Source: Oscillospiraceae bacterium
GTDB taxonomy: Bacteria > Bacillota > Clostridia > Oscillospirales > Ruminococcaceae
Direction of reading: 5' to 3'
DNA length: 46,953 bases
NCBI GenBank assembly: GCA_020024215.1
Contig: JAHHUC010000007.1
Location: forward strand, 1 to 46,953
Shown here piece by piece: positions 7,527 to 16,600 of this stretch. The notes beneath the pieces were generated by a model that saw nothing but the letters and a program-made list of their open reading frames with translations, did no database searches and had not been told where the DNA came from. Position 1 is the first letter of the stretch. Each line of letters begins with the position of its first letter. Made by a program: the position numbers and the translations under genes.

Positions 7527-8816
7527 ATGAAGTTGGAATTAGGTAAAATCTTCATCAAGGATATTAAGTTCAGCGACAGAACTTATGTTGAAAACGGAAT
7601 TCTATACGTGAATAAAAGCGAAGTGGAAGCCCTTGTCCTTGAGGATGATAAATTGGCTTCCTGCCACCTTGAAATTGCAAGGCCGGGTGAATCTGTTCGT
7701 ATCACTCCGGTAAAAGATGTTATAGAGCCTCGTGTAAAGGTTTCCGGCGGCGGAGAGATTTTCCCCGGCGTAATCGGGAAGGTAAGCCCAACTGTGGGAA
7801 GCGGCAGAACAAATGCTTTGGATGGCTGCTGCGTTGTAACAGTCGGCAAGATTGTAGGCTTCCAGGAAGGCGTTATTGATATGAGCGGTCCTGCAGCTGA
7901 CTATTGCCCCTTCTCCAAGACCTGCAATCTCTGTGTTGTTATGGAGCCGAACGGTGAATTGGAGACACATGTTTATGAAAAATCTGCACGTTTAGCAGGC
8001 CTTAAGGTTGCTGCATATCTCGGTCAGGCAGCAAAGCAGTTAGAGCCTGACGAAATTGAAACATTTGAAACAAAGCCTATTTTTGAACAGGCTGCCATGT
8101 ATCCGAATCTTCCTAAGGTTGGTTATATCCATATGCTTCAGTCTCAGGGACTGCTTCATGATACATACTATTATGGTGTAGATGCAAAGCAGATAGTCCC
8201 CACTATCATGTATCCTACTGAGATTATGGATGGAGCTATTGTATCAGGCAACTGTGTTGCTCCCTGCGATAAGGTTACAACCTTCCATCATTTCCACAAC
8301 CCTGTTATCGAGGACTGCTACAAGCACCACGGAAAAGATATCAATTTTATGGGCGTTATACTCACCAATGAAAATGTATTTTTGGCAGATAAGGAACGCC
8401 ATTCCGATATGGTGGCAAAGCTTTGCCAGTGGATGCAGCTAGATGGTGTGCTTATAACTGAAGAGGGATACGGCAACCCTGACACTGACTTGATGATGAA
8501 TTGTCACAAGGTAGAGCTTGCAGGTACAAAGGTAGTTCTTATAACTGATGAATTTCCCGGTAAGGACGGCAAGTCTCAGTCCTTGGCAGACACCTGTAAG
8601 GAAGCGGATGCGCTTGCTTCTTGCGGACAGGGAAATGCTACATTACAGTTCCCCGCAATGGAGCACGTTATCGGCACACAGGATTACATCGAGATGCAGA
8701 TTGGCGGTTGGGCAGGATGCGTGAATCCTGATGGAAGCTTTGAGGCAGAACTTCAAATTATAATTGCTTCAACCATTGCCAATGGATACAATCGTCTTGC
8801 TGCAAGAGGCTACTAA
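7527..8816 (+). CDS. Glycine/sarcosine/betaine reductase component B, alpha/beta proprotein (GrdE/GrdG/GrdI family)
   Basis: A 429-aa protein of the GrdE/GrdG/GrdI family. In characterised reductases the proprotein is cleaved at an internal cysteine (near residue 242 in GrdE), giving two subunits, one starting with a pyruvoyl group thought to bind the substrate amine. Here the matching site is Cys243 in VSGNCVAPCDK. The N-terminal block (LELGKIFIKDIKF, then ARPGESVRITPVKDVIEPRVKV) and IVGFQEGVIDMSG are typical. AAGGAGG sits 8 nt before the ATG. The selenoprotein partner starts 20 nt downstream. Substrate (glycine, sarcosine or betaine) cannot be assigned: the paralogs are too similar and no other grd genes accompany it. 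Confidence 0.92.
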   Translation: MKLELGKIFIKDIKFSDRTYVENGILYVNKSEVEALVLEDDKLASCHLEIARPGESVRITPVKDVIEPRVKVSGGGEIFPGVIGKVSPTVGSGRTNALDGCCVVTVGKIVGFQEGVIDMSGPAADYCPFSKTCNLCVVMEPNGELETHVYEKSARLAGLKVAAYLGQAAKQLEPDEIETFETKPIFEQAAMYPNLPKVGYIHMLQSQGLLHDTYYYGVDAKQIVPTIMYPTEIMDGAIVSGNCVAPCDKVTTFHHFHNPVIEDCYKHHGKDINFMGVILTNENVFLADKERHSDMVAKLCQWMQLDGVLITEEGYGNPDTDLMMNCHKVELAGTKVVLITDEFPGKDGKSQSLADTCKEADALASCGQGNATLQFPAMEHVIGTQDYIEMQIGGWAGCVNPDGSFEAELQIIIASTIANGYNRLAARGY

Positions 8817-8836
8817 TTTAGAAAGGGGACGTCATC

Positions 8837-10141
8837 ATGGCTAAATTTAAAGTAGTACATTATATAAATCAGTTTTTCGCCGGTTTAGGCGGCGAGGACA
8901 AGGCAGATCTCTGCCCCGAAATTCATGAATCGGTTTTAGGACCGGGCGCTGCTTTGGAAAAAGCTTTGGGAGAGGATTATCAGATAGTTGCAACTGTTGT
9001 GTGCGGTGATAACTATTTTGGCGAAAATTTGGAAAAAGCTACTGATACTATTATTAAGATGCTCGAGCAATATAAACCGGATGTATTTGTTGCAGGACCT
9101 GCATTTAATGCCGGACGTTACGGAGTTGCCTGCGGAACCATCTGCAAGGCAGTAGAGGATCGTTTGGGAATTCCTGCAGTAACAGGAATGTATGTAGAAA
9201 ATCCCGGTGTTGATATGTTCCGAAAGGACATTGTTATTGTTGAAACCGGAAATTCTGCTGCAAAAATGGGAAATGCTATTCCGGTTATTGCCTCTCTTGT
9301 AAAAAAGATGGCAAATAAAGAAGAAATTCTCGGACCTAAGGAAGAAGGATATATTGAAAGAGGCATTCGCGTAAATTACTTTGCAGATAAGCGCGGATCT
9401 GAAAGAGCGATTGAAATGCTTGTCAAGAAGCTCAGTGGCGAAAAGTTCGATACAGACCTTCCCATGCCGGTATTTGATCGCGTAGAGCCGGCTGCACCGA
9501 TTAAGGATATTAAAAAGGCTAAAATTGCAGTAGTTACATCAGGAGGTATAGTTCCTCAGGGCAACCCCGACCACATTGAATCCTCCAATGCCACCAAGTG
9601 GGGCAAGTATGATATCAGCGGTATGGACAGGCTTTCACCTGATGAATTTACAACAATTCACGGCGGTTATGACAGACAGTTTGCCATGCAGAATCCCAAT
9701 GTGGTTGTTCCTTTGGATGCGCTGCGCCAGCTGGAAAAGGAAGGAGAATTCGGCGAGCTGGTCAACTATTTCTGCGCTACAACCGGTACCGGTACTGCGA
9801 CAGCATCAGCTGCAAAATTTGGTTCTGAAATAGGAAAAATGTTCATTGATGAGCACGTGGATGGCGTAATTCTTGTCTCTACCTGAGGAACCTGCACTCG
9901 TTGCGGCGCAACGATGGTTAAGGGCATCGAAAAGTATGGTATCCCCGTAGTACACATGGCAACAGTAGTTCCGATTTCCCTCACAATAGGTGCCAATAGA
10001 ATTATTCCAGGAGTAGGTATTCCTTATCCGATAGCAGATCCGCTTCAAGGGGAAAAAGACAGCTACAAGCTGCGCTTGAAAATGGTAAGAAAAGCTTTGG
10101 AAGCTCTGCAGACCCCAGTGACAGAGCAGACTGTTTTCTAA
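8837..10141 (+). CDS. Glycine/sarcosine/betaine reductase component B, selenoprotein gamma subunit (GrdB/GrdF/GrdH family)
   Basis: One 434-residue CDS read through an in-frame UGA at 9884-9886, decoded as selenocysteine (Sec350). Both sides are in the same frame and belong to one family: the upstream part starts VVHYINQFFAGLGGEDKAD, and the downstream part continues ST-U-GTCTRCGATMVKGIEKYG. The resulting U-x2-C-x2-C motif (Sec350, Cys353, Cys356) is the active site of GrdB/GrdF/GrdH, where Sec attacks the substrate and passes the carboxymethyl group to the GrdA selenoprotein. The total length matches the roughly 436-aa family norm. A small stem-loop right after the UGA fits a bacterial SECIS. 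ORF callers that read TGA as stop will report a truncated 349-aa protein plus an orphan C-terminal fragment starting at 9914. Confidence 0.94.
9884..9914 (+). promoter_or_regulatory. Sec UGA codon and candidate bacterial SECIS element
   Basis: Eleven nt after the UGA begins a perfect 7-bp stem, TCGTTGC (9898-9904) with GCAACGA (9908-9914), closing a GGC loop whose first base lies 19 nt past the UGA. A short apical loop with a G at its start, within about 16-37 nt of the UGA, fits the described bacterial SECIS pattern recognised by SelB. The element is inside the coding sequence, as expected in bacteria. Confidence 0.75.
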
Positions 10142-10170
10142 ACAGAATTTTCCAAGCTTAATGGCCTGCA

Positions 10171-10210
10171 AAAAGCCGCTGCGACAATATCAATGTAAGC
10201 AGCGGCTTTT
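10171..10210 (+). terminator. Terminator or attenuator between the selenoprotein gene and the transporter gene
   Basis: A perfect 12-bp stem AAAAGCCGCTGC (10171-10182) with GCAGCGGCTTTT (10199-10210) and a 16-nt loop. It has only a short T-tail, so it may end part of the transcription, or protect the 3' end, with partial read-through into the transporter. Confidence 0.75.
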
Positions 10211-10247
10211 ATATACACCTCTGGATTTTTCGAAAGGTGGTACTATA

Positions 10248-11402
10248 ATGACAGAAAAAAATTTGGATAATAAAGTAAGCTTTAGCCGTGTTTTGATTCT
10301 TGCCGGCGCTGTGATAGCCTTTACAATAGGTTCAGGCTTTGCCACAGGACAGGAAATCATTCAGTATTATACAGCATACGGTGCAAAGGGAATTTTAACA
10401 GTAATATTATTTGCAGTATTCTTCATTTATTACAATTACAATTTTGCTAAGGTGGGAGCGGAGCAAAAATTTGAAAAAGGCAATGATATCTACAAATATT
10501 ATTGCGGCAACAAGATAGGAACATTTATGGATTATTATTCCACATTGTTCTGCTACATGTCCTTTTTTGTTATGGTAGGAGGAGCTGCCTCCACTTTAAA
10601 TCAGCAGTATAATCTGCCATTGTGGGTAGGAGCTGTGATATTGGTATCCTTGAGTATTTTGTCTACTGTCGGCGGACTTAATTCTTTGGTAGACAAAATA
10701 GGAATAGTTGGACCTGTTATTGTTGTGTTCTGTGTTTCTATTGGAGTTATCACCATATTCAAGGACTATTCACATCTTTCAGATGGCTTGAAAATTGTAG
10801 AATCGGGCGCATTTGCAGGAGCAACAGAGACAGAAACTATAAAAAATGCCGGACCTAACTGGTTTGTTTCAGCCTTATCATATGCCGGATTTGTTCTGTT
10901 GTGGTTTGCCAGCTTTACAACAGCTTTGGGCGCTCAGAACAAAAAGAAAGATTTGTTGTTAGGAATTTATGCAGGCACAGCAGCTATCTGCATTGCAATT
11001 GTGCTCATTATGTTATCACAGATAGCTAACATCAATGAGACAGGTCTGTCCAATTCTTCAATACATATATGGAATGCAGATATACCCAATCTTATTTTGG
11101 CAGAACGAATTTGGAAGCCGCTGTCTTCAGTGTTTGCTATTGTTGTGTTTGCCGGAATATACACCACCGCGGTGCCTCTTTTATACAATCCCATCGCCAG
11201 ATTTGCAAAGGAAGGAACACCTCAATTCCGCTGGCTCACTGTTATACTTGGCATCACCGGTTTGGTTGTAGGTCTATATCTTCCTTTCAAAGTTCTTGTA
11301 AACATTATATATGTGCTCAATGGATATGTTGGCGCTGTCCTCATTCTGTTTATGCTTAGAAGAAACTATTTGGATTGGAAGGAAAGGCGCAAAAATGCCT
11401 AA
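10248..11402 (+). CDS. APC-superfamily membrane transporter (YkvI-like)
   Basis: A 384-aa polytopic membrane protein with about 10-11 hydrophobic segments, resembling the uncharacterised YkvI-type branch of the amino acid/polyamine/organocation superfamily. The first helix carries the GSGFATGQE sequence, an unwound Gly-rich TM1 as in sodium-coupled LeuT-fold transporters. GAAAGGTGG precedes the ATG at 10248; the in-frame extension back to 10161 runs through the hairpin and is unlikely. It lies 106 nt after the reductase selenoprotein gene, so uptake of the reductase substrate (an amino acid or methylated amine) is a reasonable inference. It is not a BCCT-type betaine carrier, nor an ABC system. 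Substrate unknown. Confidence 0.82.
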   Translation: MTEKNLDNKVSFSRVLILAGAVIAFTIGSGFATGQEIIQYYTAYGAKGILTVILFAVFFIYYNYNFAKVGAEQKFEKGNDIYKYYCGNKIGTFMDYYSTLFCYMSFFVMVGGAASTLNQQYNLPLWVGAVILVSLSILSTVGGLNSLVDKIGIVGPVIVVFCVSIGVITIFKDYSHLSDGLKIVESGAFAGATETETIKNAGPNWFVSALSYAGFVLLWFASFTTALGAQNKKKDLLLGIYAGTAAICIAIVLIMLSQIANINETGLSNSSIHIWNADIPNLILAERIWKPLSSVFAIVVFAGIYTTAVPLLYNPIARFAKEGTPQFRWLTVILGITGLVVGLYLPFKVLVNIIYVLNGYVGAVLILFMLRRNYLDWKERRKNA

Positions 11403-11466
11403 CCCTCAATCATAAGCTAATAGCTTTTATAAATTTAAAATCATCTTTTTTTTATAAACCCCACCT

Positions 11467-11533
11467 AAAAAGTCCGGGAAAAATGAACATATTTGTTTTA
11501 AAACAGCAGGTTCATGAATTTTCCGGACTTTTT
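11467..11533 (+). terminator. Long hairpin terminator after the transporter gene
   Basis: The outer stem pairs AAAAAGTCCGG (11467-11477) with CCGGACTTTTT (11523-11533). A second layer (ATGAAC with GTTCAT) and a central palindrome TGTTTTAAAACA (11494-11505) lie inside it. A T-run closes the structure, so termination is the simplest reading. Confidence 0.7.
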
Positions 11534-11609
11534 CTGTTCTTTAATAAGGCTATTTGTTAATAAGTTTTTTGTCTATGGTCGGTGTAAGTTTAAATTAAAT
11601 GGAGAAGCA

Positions 11610-11649
11610 AAAGGTTAAGCAGCCACTTACAGCAAGCTGCTTAACCTTT
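11610..11649. terminator. Second (bidirectional) terminator between convergent genes
   Basis: A perfect 14-bp stem AAAGGTTAAGCAGC (11610-11623) with its complement at 11636-11649 and a 12-nt loop, A-rich on one side and T-rich on the other. It probably ends the lipoprotein transcript coming from the right. The rest of the 355-nt gap (11403-11757) contains no credible ORF. Confidence 0.7.
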
Positions 11650-11757
11650 AAAATTTAGATGAGAAAATATATGTCAAATACGATTTACGAAGCATTTGAA
11701 ATATCAATACAGGCATTTCTTTTTAAAACTTATTGCTGCAGCCTTCTGCAAAACCAT

Positions 11758-12381
11758 TTATGAAAGTTTTTCAGAGCTGAATTTCACTGTTACTGCAAAC
11801 ACAGCTTCATGATCTGGTTCTGTGTTTTCATAGTAGTCCATGAGTTCCTCAATGGAGCTGCGTAATATGCAGCTGATAGAGTTCTTGCTTGAAAAAATCT
11901 GAAGGGCGACAGGTATTTCCTCTTGGCAGACAATGCTGTGCCTGTCAGACAGTGTCATTCCAGAATATCCTAAAGACTCAAGATCCTCAAAATTTTCTGA
12001 GGATTTTCTTGAAGATGAGCTTGTGCCTTGTGAGTTCTGGAAAGAAATTCTTGTTTCCTTGTAAAGCTTATCATAAAAAAAACCGATTCTGCCTTTAGGC
12101 TCGCTTAAAGCTAATTTATCCTTAAAATAAACATCCCATTTTCCGTCTGTAAGTTTGTAACCGGTTATTTCCAAGCTTTTTATGGTATCATCAACAACAA
12201 AATCATATATTTTATTCGTATCATCAATATTAAAAAGGGAAGCTATATTGGATTCCTGTTCTGAAAGCGCTGCTTTTTCAATATACATCTGTGGAGAGTC
12301 TGTATTTTGATTTTTGCAGGCTGCAAACATTAAAAGTGTTAATGTAAGTGCAAACAATGATGTTATCCTTTTCATATGCAT
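11758..12381 (-). CDS. Putative lipoprotein of unknown function
   Basis: A protein of about 207 aa with a lipoprotein signal: MKRITS, a hydrophobic stretch, then the lipobox LMFAAC, so it should be lipidated on the cysteine and anchored outside the membrane. The mature part is hydrophilic with a Ser-rich patch (GTSSSSRKSSE) and no family I recognise. Three in-frame starts are close together (GTG 12387, ATG 12381, ATG 12375); AGGA spacing of 7 nt favours 12381, though the signal peptide would begin naturally at 12375. It is monocistronic and divergent from the cysteine-rich protein at 12535. Confidence 0.72.
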   Translation of the reverse strand: MHMKRITSLFALTLTLLMFAACKNQNTDSPQMYIEKAALSEQESNIASLFNIDDTNKIYDFVVDDTIKSLEITGYKLTDGKWDVYFKDKLALSEPKGRIGFFYDKLYKETRISFQNSQGTSSSSRKSSENFEDLESLGYSGMTLSDRHSIVCQEEIPVALQIFSSKNSISCILRSSIEELMDYYENTEPDHEAVFAVTVKFSSEKLS

Positions 12382-12426
12382 ATACACATCCTGACCATTT
12401 CAATTTTATATACTCTGATTATTCTG

Positions 12427-12455
12427 ATTTTACTCTAAAACCATTTAATTGTAAA
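12427..12455 (-). promoter_or_regulatory. Probable sigma-A promoter of the lipoprotein gene
   Basis: Minus strand: -35 TTTACA (12450-12455), 17-nt spacer, -10 TAAAAT (12427-12432). Confidence 0.5.
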
Positions 12456-12534
12456 GGATTAGTGCACAAAAATATTTTTAATTCATACAATGTATTGAGC
12501 GCAAAAGAATTTTATGTACAAGGAGGAACTTCAT

Positions 12535-13323
12535 ATGGCACAAAACAGTGAAAACTGCTCTAACGGTTTGGGCTGTACGCCTAAAAATATCCGTGAAGCT
12601 GTGTGCATAGATACACGGAGAATTTATGATGCTTGCAGCGACAAAGACTGCATACAAGCTCTGCAAGTCTATTTTACATCTAAAGATCAAGCGACAATTG
12701 ATGCTGCTTCAAGCATCAAGGTAAAGAGCGCAGAGGTTCTGGGAGCATATTTTGACACAGAGCCGGTGGCATTCAACAATGGCTTTTACTCTGTTGATAT
12801 CACATTTTTCTTCAGGATAAAGGTGGCGGCTTATCAAAATCCTGCGGCGCCTCCCACTATGGTTTACGGACTTTCTGTATTTACAAAAAAGGTTATTTTG
12901 TTTGGAAGCGACGCTCCTGCCAAAGTATTTACTGAGAACAAGCAAATTATAGACAGCGAATACACCAAGCCCGATGTAAATATTGAAGTGGTTGACCCTA
13001 TGGTGCTCGCCTTCAAATATACTGATGTCCCCGACAATCAGAATGAACAGAATTTTATTCCGCCGGCAGGAATAGCAGCACTTTTCGATTCTTCTTTTGA
13101 AGGGGTAATACCTAAAAAAATCATTACAGTGGATCTTGGACTTTTTTCCATTGTGCAGATGATCAGAAATGTTCAGGTGATGGTGCCTATCTACGGATTC
13201 TGTATCCCGGATAAGCAATGTGAGCCTATAACTCCTGTGGAGGACCCCTGCGAATTGTTTTCAAAAATATGCTTCCCCACAGAAGATTTTTTCCCGCCTA
13301 AATTGGGAGAAAAGTGCGAATAA
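12535..13323 (+). CDS. Cysteine-rich conserved protein of unknown function (possible spore-associated protein)
   Basis: A 262-aa soluble protein without a signal peptide. Ten cysteines cluster at the two ends (positions 8, 14, 24, 34 and 39, and five in the last 45 residues) with none in the middle. The N-terminal part (CTPKNIREAVCIDTRRIYDACSDKDC) resembles a family of uncharacterised proteins that I recall from spore-forming Clostridia; I know of no experimental function. AGGAGG (12521-12526) fixes the start at ATG 12535 rather than the in-frame ATG at 12514. The cysteine distribution, and a CATACAAT sequence (12484-12491) resembling -10 elements of sporulation sigma factors, would suit a cross-linked spore-coat protein. 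That is inference. Confidence 0.8.
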   Translation: MAQNSENCSNGLGCTPKNIREAVCIDTRRIYDACSDKDCIQALQVYFTSKDQATIDAASSIKVKSAEVLGAYFDTEPVAFNNGFYSVDITFFFRIKVAAYQNPAAPPTMVYGLSVFTKKVILFGSDAPAKVFTENKQIIDSEYTKPDVNIEVVDPMVLAFKYTDVPDNQNEQNFIPPAGIAALFDSSFEGVIPKKIITVDLGLFSIVQMIRNVQVMVPIYGFCIPDKQCEPITPVEDPCELFSKICFPTEDFFPPKLGEKCE

Positions 13324-13333
13324 ACAATAAATG

Positions 13334-13361
13334 AAGGACCTGTTTACCGAGCAGGTCCTTT
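13334..13361 (+). terminator. Terminator after the cysteine-rich protein gene
   Basis: Stem AAGGACCTG (13334-13342) with CAGGTCCTT (13352-13360), 9-nt loop, T-rich tail. It isolates the rpoB promoter region. Confidence 0.8.
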
Positions 13362-13504
13362 ATTCATGCCAACAGAAGTTTTTTAAGCTTTCATCGTATT
13401 TGCAGACTGTAAAAAGAGGCGTATATTATTGCAGGCAAAAAGGGAAGTAAAATTATATAATAAAACATATTTTTTGTAAATGATAAAAATTAACAAAAAA
13501 TATG

Positions 13505-13533
13505 TTGACACATCGACATATATGTTATATAAT
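13505..13533 (+). promoter_or_regulatory. Perfect-consensus sigma-A promoter of rpoBC
   Basis: -35 TTGACA (13505-13510), exactly 17-nt spacer, -10 TATAAT (13528-13533). The start site should be near 13540, leaving a leader of about 135 nt. The leader holds a small hairpin, GTTATG (13567-13572) with CATAAC (13579-13584). The 352-nt gap 13324-13675 contains no other gene. Confidence 0.85.
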
Positions 13534-13675
13534 AAAAAACTGAATCATAATGGGGAAATGTTCTGCGTTATGTATTAGCATAACACAAGAGTGATAAAAA
13601 ATCAACATGAAATTTTCTCATTGATTGTAGGCCTTTTTAGCAAATATAGACAAGCGAATGGAGTGAGCATAACTA

Positions 13676-16600
13676 ATGTTGAAGGTGAAGTCCGTCAACC
13701 TTGGCAAGAATGTCAGAAAGAGTTACTCAAAAATCGAATCAGTTCTGGAAATGCCCAATCTGATTGAGGTTCAGAAAAACTCTTATCGATGGTTCCTTGA
13801 GGAAGGTCTTAAGGAAGTATTCGAAGATGTTTCCGGTATTACCGATTATCAGGGTAATATGGTTCTTGACTTTATTGACTATCATTTGGATGAGAACCCC
13901 AAGTTTACCATTGAGGAATGCAAGGAGAGGGATGCAACATATGCAACTCGTCTCGTTGTAACCACCAGACTTAAGAAAAAGAGCGGTGAAATTCAACAGA
14001 GCGGCGATGATAAGGATACCGAAATTTATATGGGCGATTTCCCTATAATGACAGACAGCGGTACATTTATCATAAATGGTGCTGAGCGTGTTATAGTATC
14101 TCAGCTGGTGCGTTCACCCGGTGTTTATTATGCAAAAAATCGTGACAAAAGCGGCAGACAGCTTTACTTTACCACAGTAATTCCCAACAGGGGCGCATGG
14201 CTGGAGTATGAGACGGATTCCAACGGGATTTTCTGGGTGAGAATAGACAAAAACAGAAAGCTTCCTGTCACAACATTTATCAGAGCACTGGATGCTTTCG
14301 CAAATGGATCTGTTGGAACTGATGAGCAGATCATGGAGCTTTTTGGAAGCAATGAGCTTTTAAGAAATACACTTGAAAAGGATACAATTAAAACTGTAAG
14401 TGAAGCCCTTCAGGAGGTTTACAGAAAGCTTCGTCCGGGAGAGCCCCCTACGGTTGACTCGGCAAAGAGCCACTTAAATTCGCTGTTCTTCGATGCCAGA
14501 CGCTATGATATGTCAAGGGTCGGCAGATATAAATACAATAAAAAGCTAGCTATCGGTTTAAGAATTGCAGACCATGAGGTCGCTGCTCCAATCATTGATC
14601 CCATGACAGGCGAGGTGCTCTTTGAAGAGGGTGCTGTGCTTTCAAGAGAAGATGCGATCAAGGTGGAGAGAGCCGGAGTTGACAGTGTTTATATCAAGGT
14701 TAGAGATAACGTGATAAAGGTTATTTCCAACGGTATGGTTGATATAAAGGATTTTGTCAATTTCCCTCAAATAGAGAAAATCTGCAAAGAAAAGGTAAGA
14801 TTTTCTGTTCTCAAGGAAATCCTTGAGGAGTATGGCAGCAATGAGGATCAGCTTATCATGGAGATCATGAGAAGAATAGATGACCTCATTCCTAAGCATA
14901 TCATTGTAGATGATATATTTGCTACCATAGGATATCTGTGCAATCTTTCTGAGGGTGTGGGCACAGAGGATGATATCGACCATTTGGGCAACAGAAGGAT
15001 TCGCTCTGTGGGCGAGCTTTTGCAGAATCAATTCAGAATCGGCTTCTCCAGAATGGAGAGAGTCATCAAGGAAAGAATGGCTACCCAGAGCCAGGACGAA
15101 AACAAGGTTACAGCTGCTTCACTTATAAATATAAGGCCTGTTGTTGCTGCTATCAAGGAATTTTTCGGCTCATCTCCTCTTTCACAGTTTATGGATCAGA
15201 CCAATCCTTTGGCTGAGCTTACACACAAAAGAAGGCTTTCTGCATTGGGACCCGGAGGTCTTTCCCGTGATCGTGCAGGATTTGAGGTAAGAGACGTTCA
15301 TTACAGCCACTATGGAAGAATGTGTCCTATTGAGACACCTGAAGGACCTAATATCGGCCTTATTTCATACCTTGCATCTTTTGCAAGAATCAATGAATAC
15401 GGATTTATTGAGGCGCCTTACAGAAAGGTTATAAAGGGCAAGGGCAAGGTACTTAACGATGTTGAGTACATGACAGCCGATGTAGAGGATGAATACATCG
15501 TTGCTCAGGCCAACGAGCCCTTGGATGAAAACGGCTGCTTTGTAAGAAAAATGGTTGCAGCAAGATACAGGGATTCAATTCTCGAAGTTGACAGAGACGA
15601 CGTAGATTATATGGATATCTCTCCCAGAATGGTGGTGTCGGTTGCGACAGCATCAATTCCGTTCTTGGAGAACGATGACGCAAACCGTGCGCTTATGGGA
15701 TCGAATATGCAAAGGCAGGCTGTTCCTCTTCTTAAGACAGAATCTCCTATTGTGGGAACAGGTATGGAGTATAAGGCTGCTGTCGATTCAGGCGTTGTTG
15801 TGCTTGCAAAGGAAGATGGTGTAGTCAAGAGGGTCGATGCAAGAAATATTGTAATTACAGACAAGCAGGGCATTGATCATAATTACAGGCTCATAAAGTT
15901 CCTCAGATCAAATCAGGGAACATGCGTGAACCAAAGGCCTATTGTAGAAGTAGGAGAAGAGATACACGCAGGAGATGTGCTTGCAGATGGTCCGGCAACC
16001 TCTAACGGAGAGATTGCATTGGGCAAAAATATGCTCATCGGCTTCATGACATGGGAAGGCTACAACTACGAGGACGCAGTTTTAATCAATGAAAAGCTTG
16101 TAAAGGAAGATACATTTACATCTATTCATATAGAGGAATATGAGCTGGAATCAAGAGATACAAAGCTGGGACCTGAGGAGATCACAAGAGATATCCCCAA
16201 TGTTGGTGAGGATGCTCTCAAGGAATTGGATGAGAGAGGAATCATCAGAGTTGGTGCAGAGGTGAGAGCCGGAGATATTCTTGTCGGCAAGGTAACTCCT
16301 AAGGGAGAAACTGAGCTGAATGCTGAGGAAAGGCTTTTGAGAGCTATCTTTGGTGAAAAGGCAAGAGAAGTGAGAGACACATCCTTGAAGGTTCCCCACG
16401 GCGAGTATGGCATTGTAGTAGATGTCAAGAAATTTACAAGAGATACCTGCAAGGAGCTGGCTCCCGGAGTCAATGAAGTGGTAAGGTGCTATATAGCTCA
16501 AAAGAGAAAGATATCTGTGGGAGATAAAATGGCAGGCCGTCACGGAAACAAGGGCGTTGTTTCCAGAGTTCTTCCTCAGGAGGATATGCCCTATCTTCCC

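Noticed and set aside
9914..10141. Separate 75-codon ORF starting with ATG
   Set aside because: It is the C-terminal part of the selenoprotein read through the UGA at 9884; the ATG is an internal methionine.
11375..11560. Plus-strand 61-codon ORF after the transporter
   Set aside because: It overlaps the end of the transporter gene and the terminator hairpin; not a credible gene.
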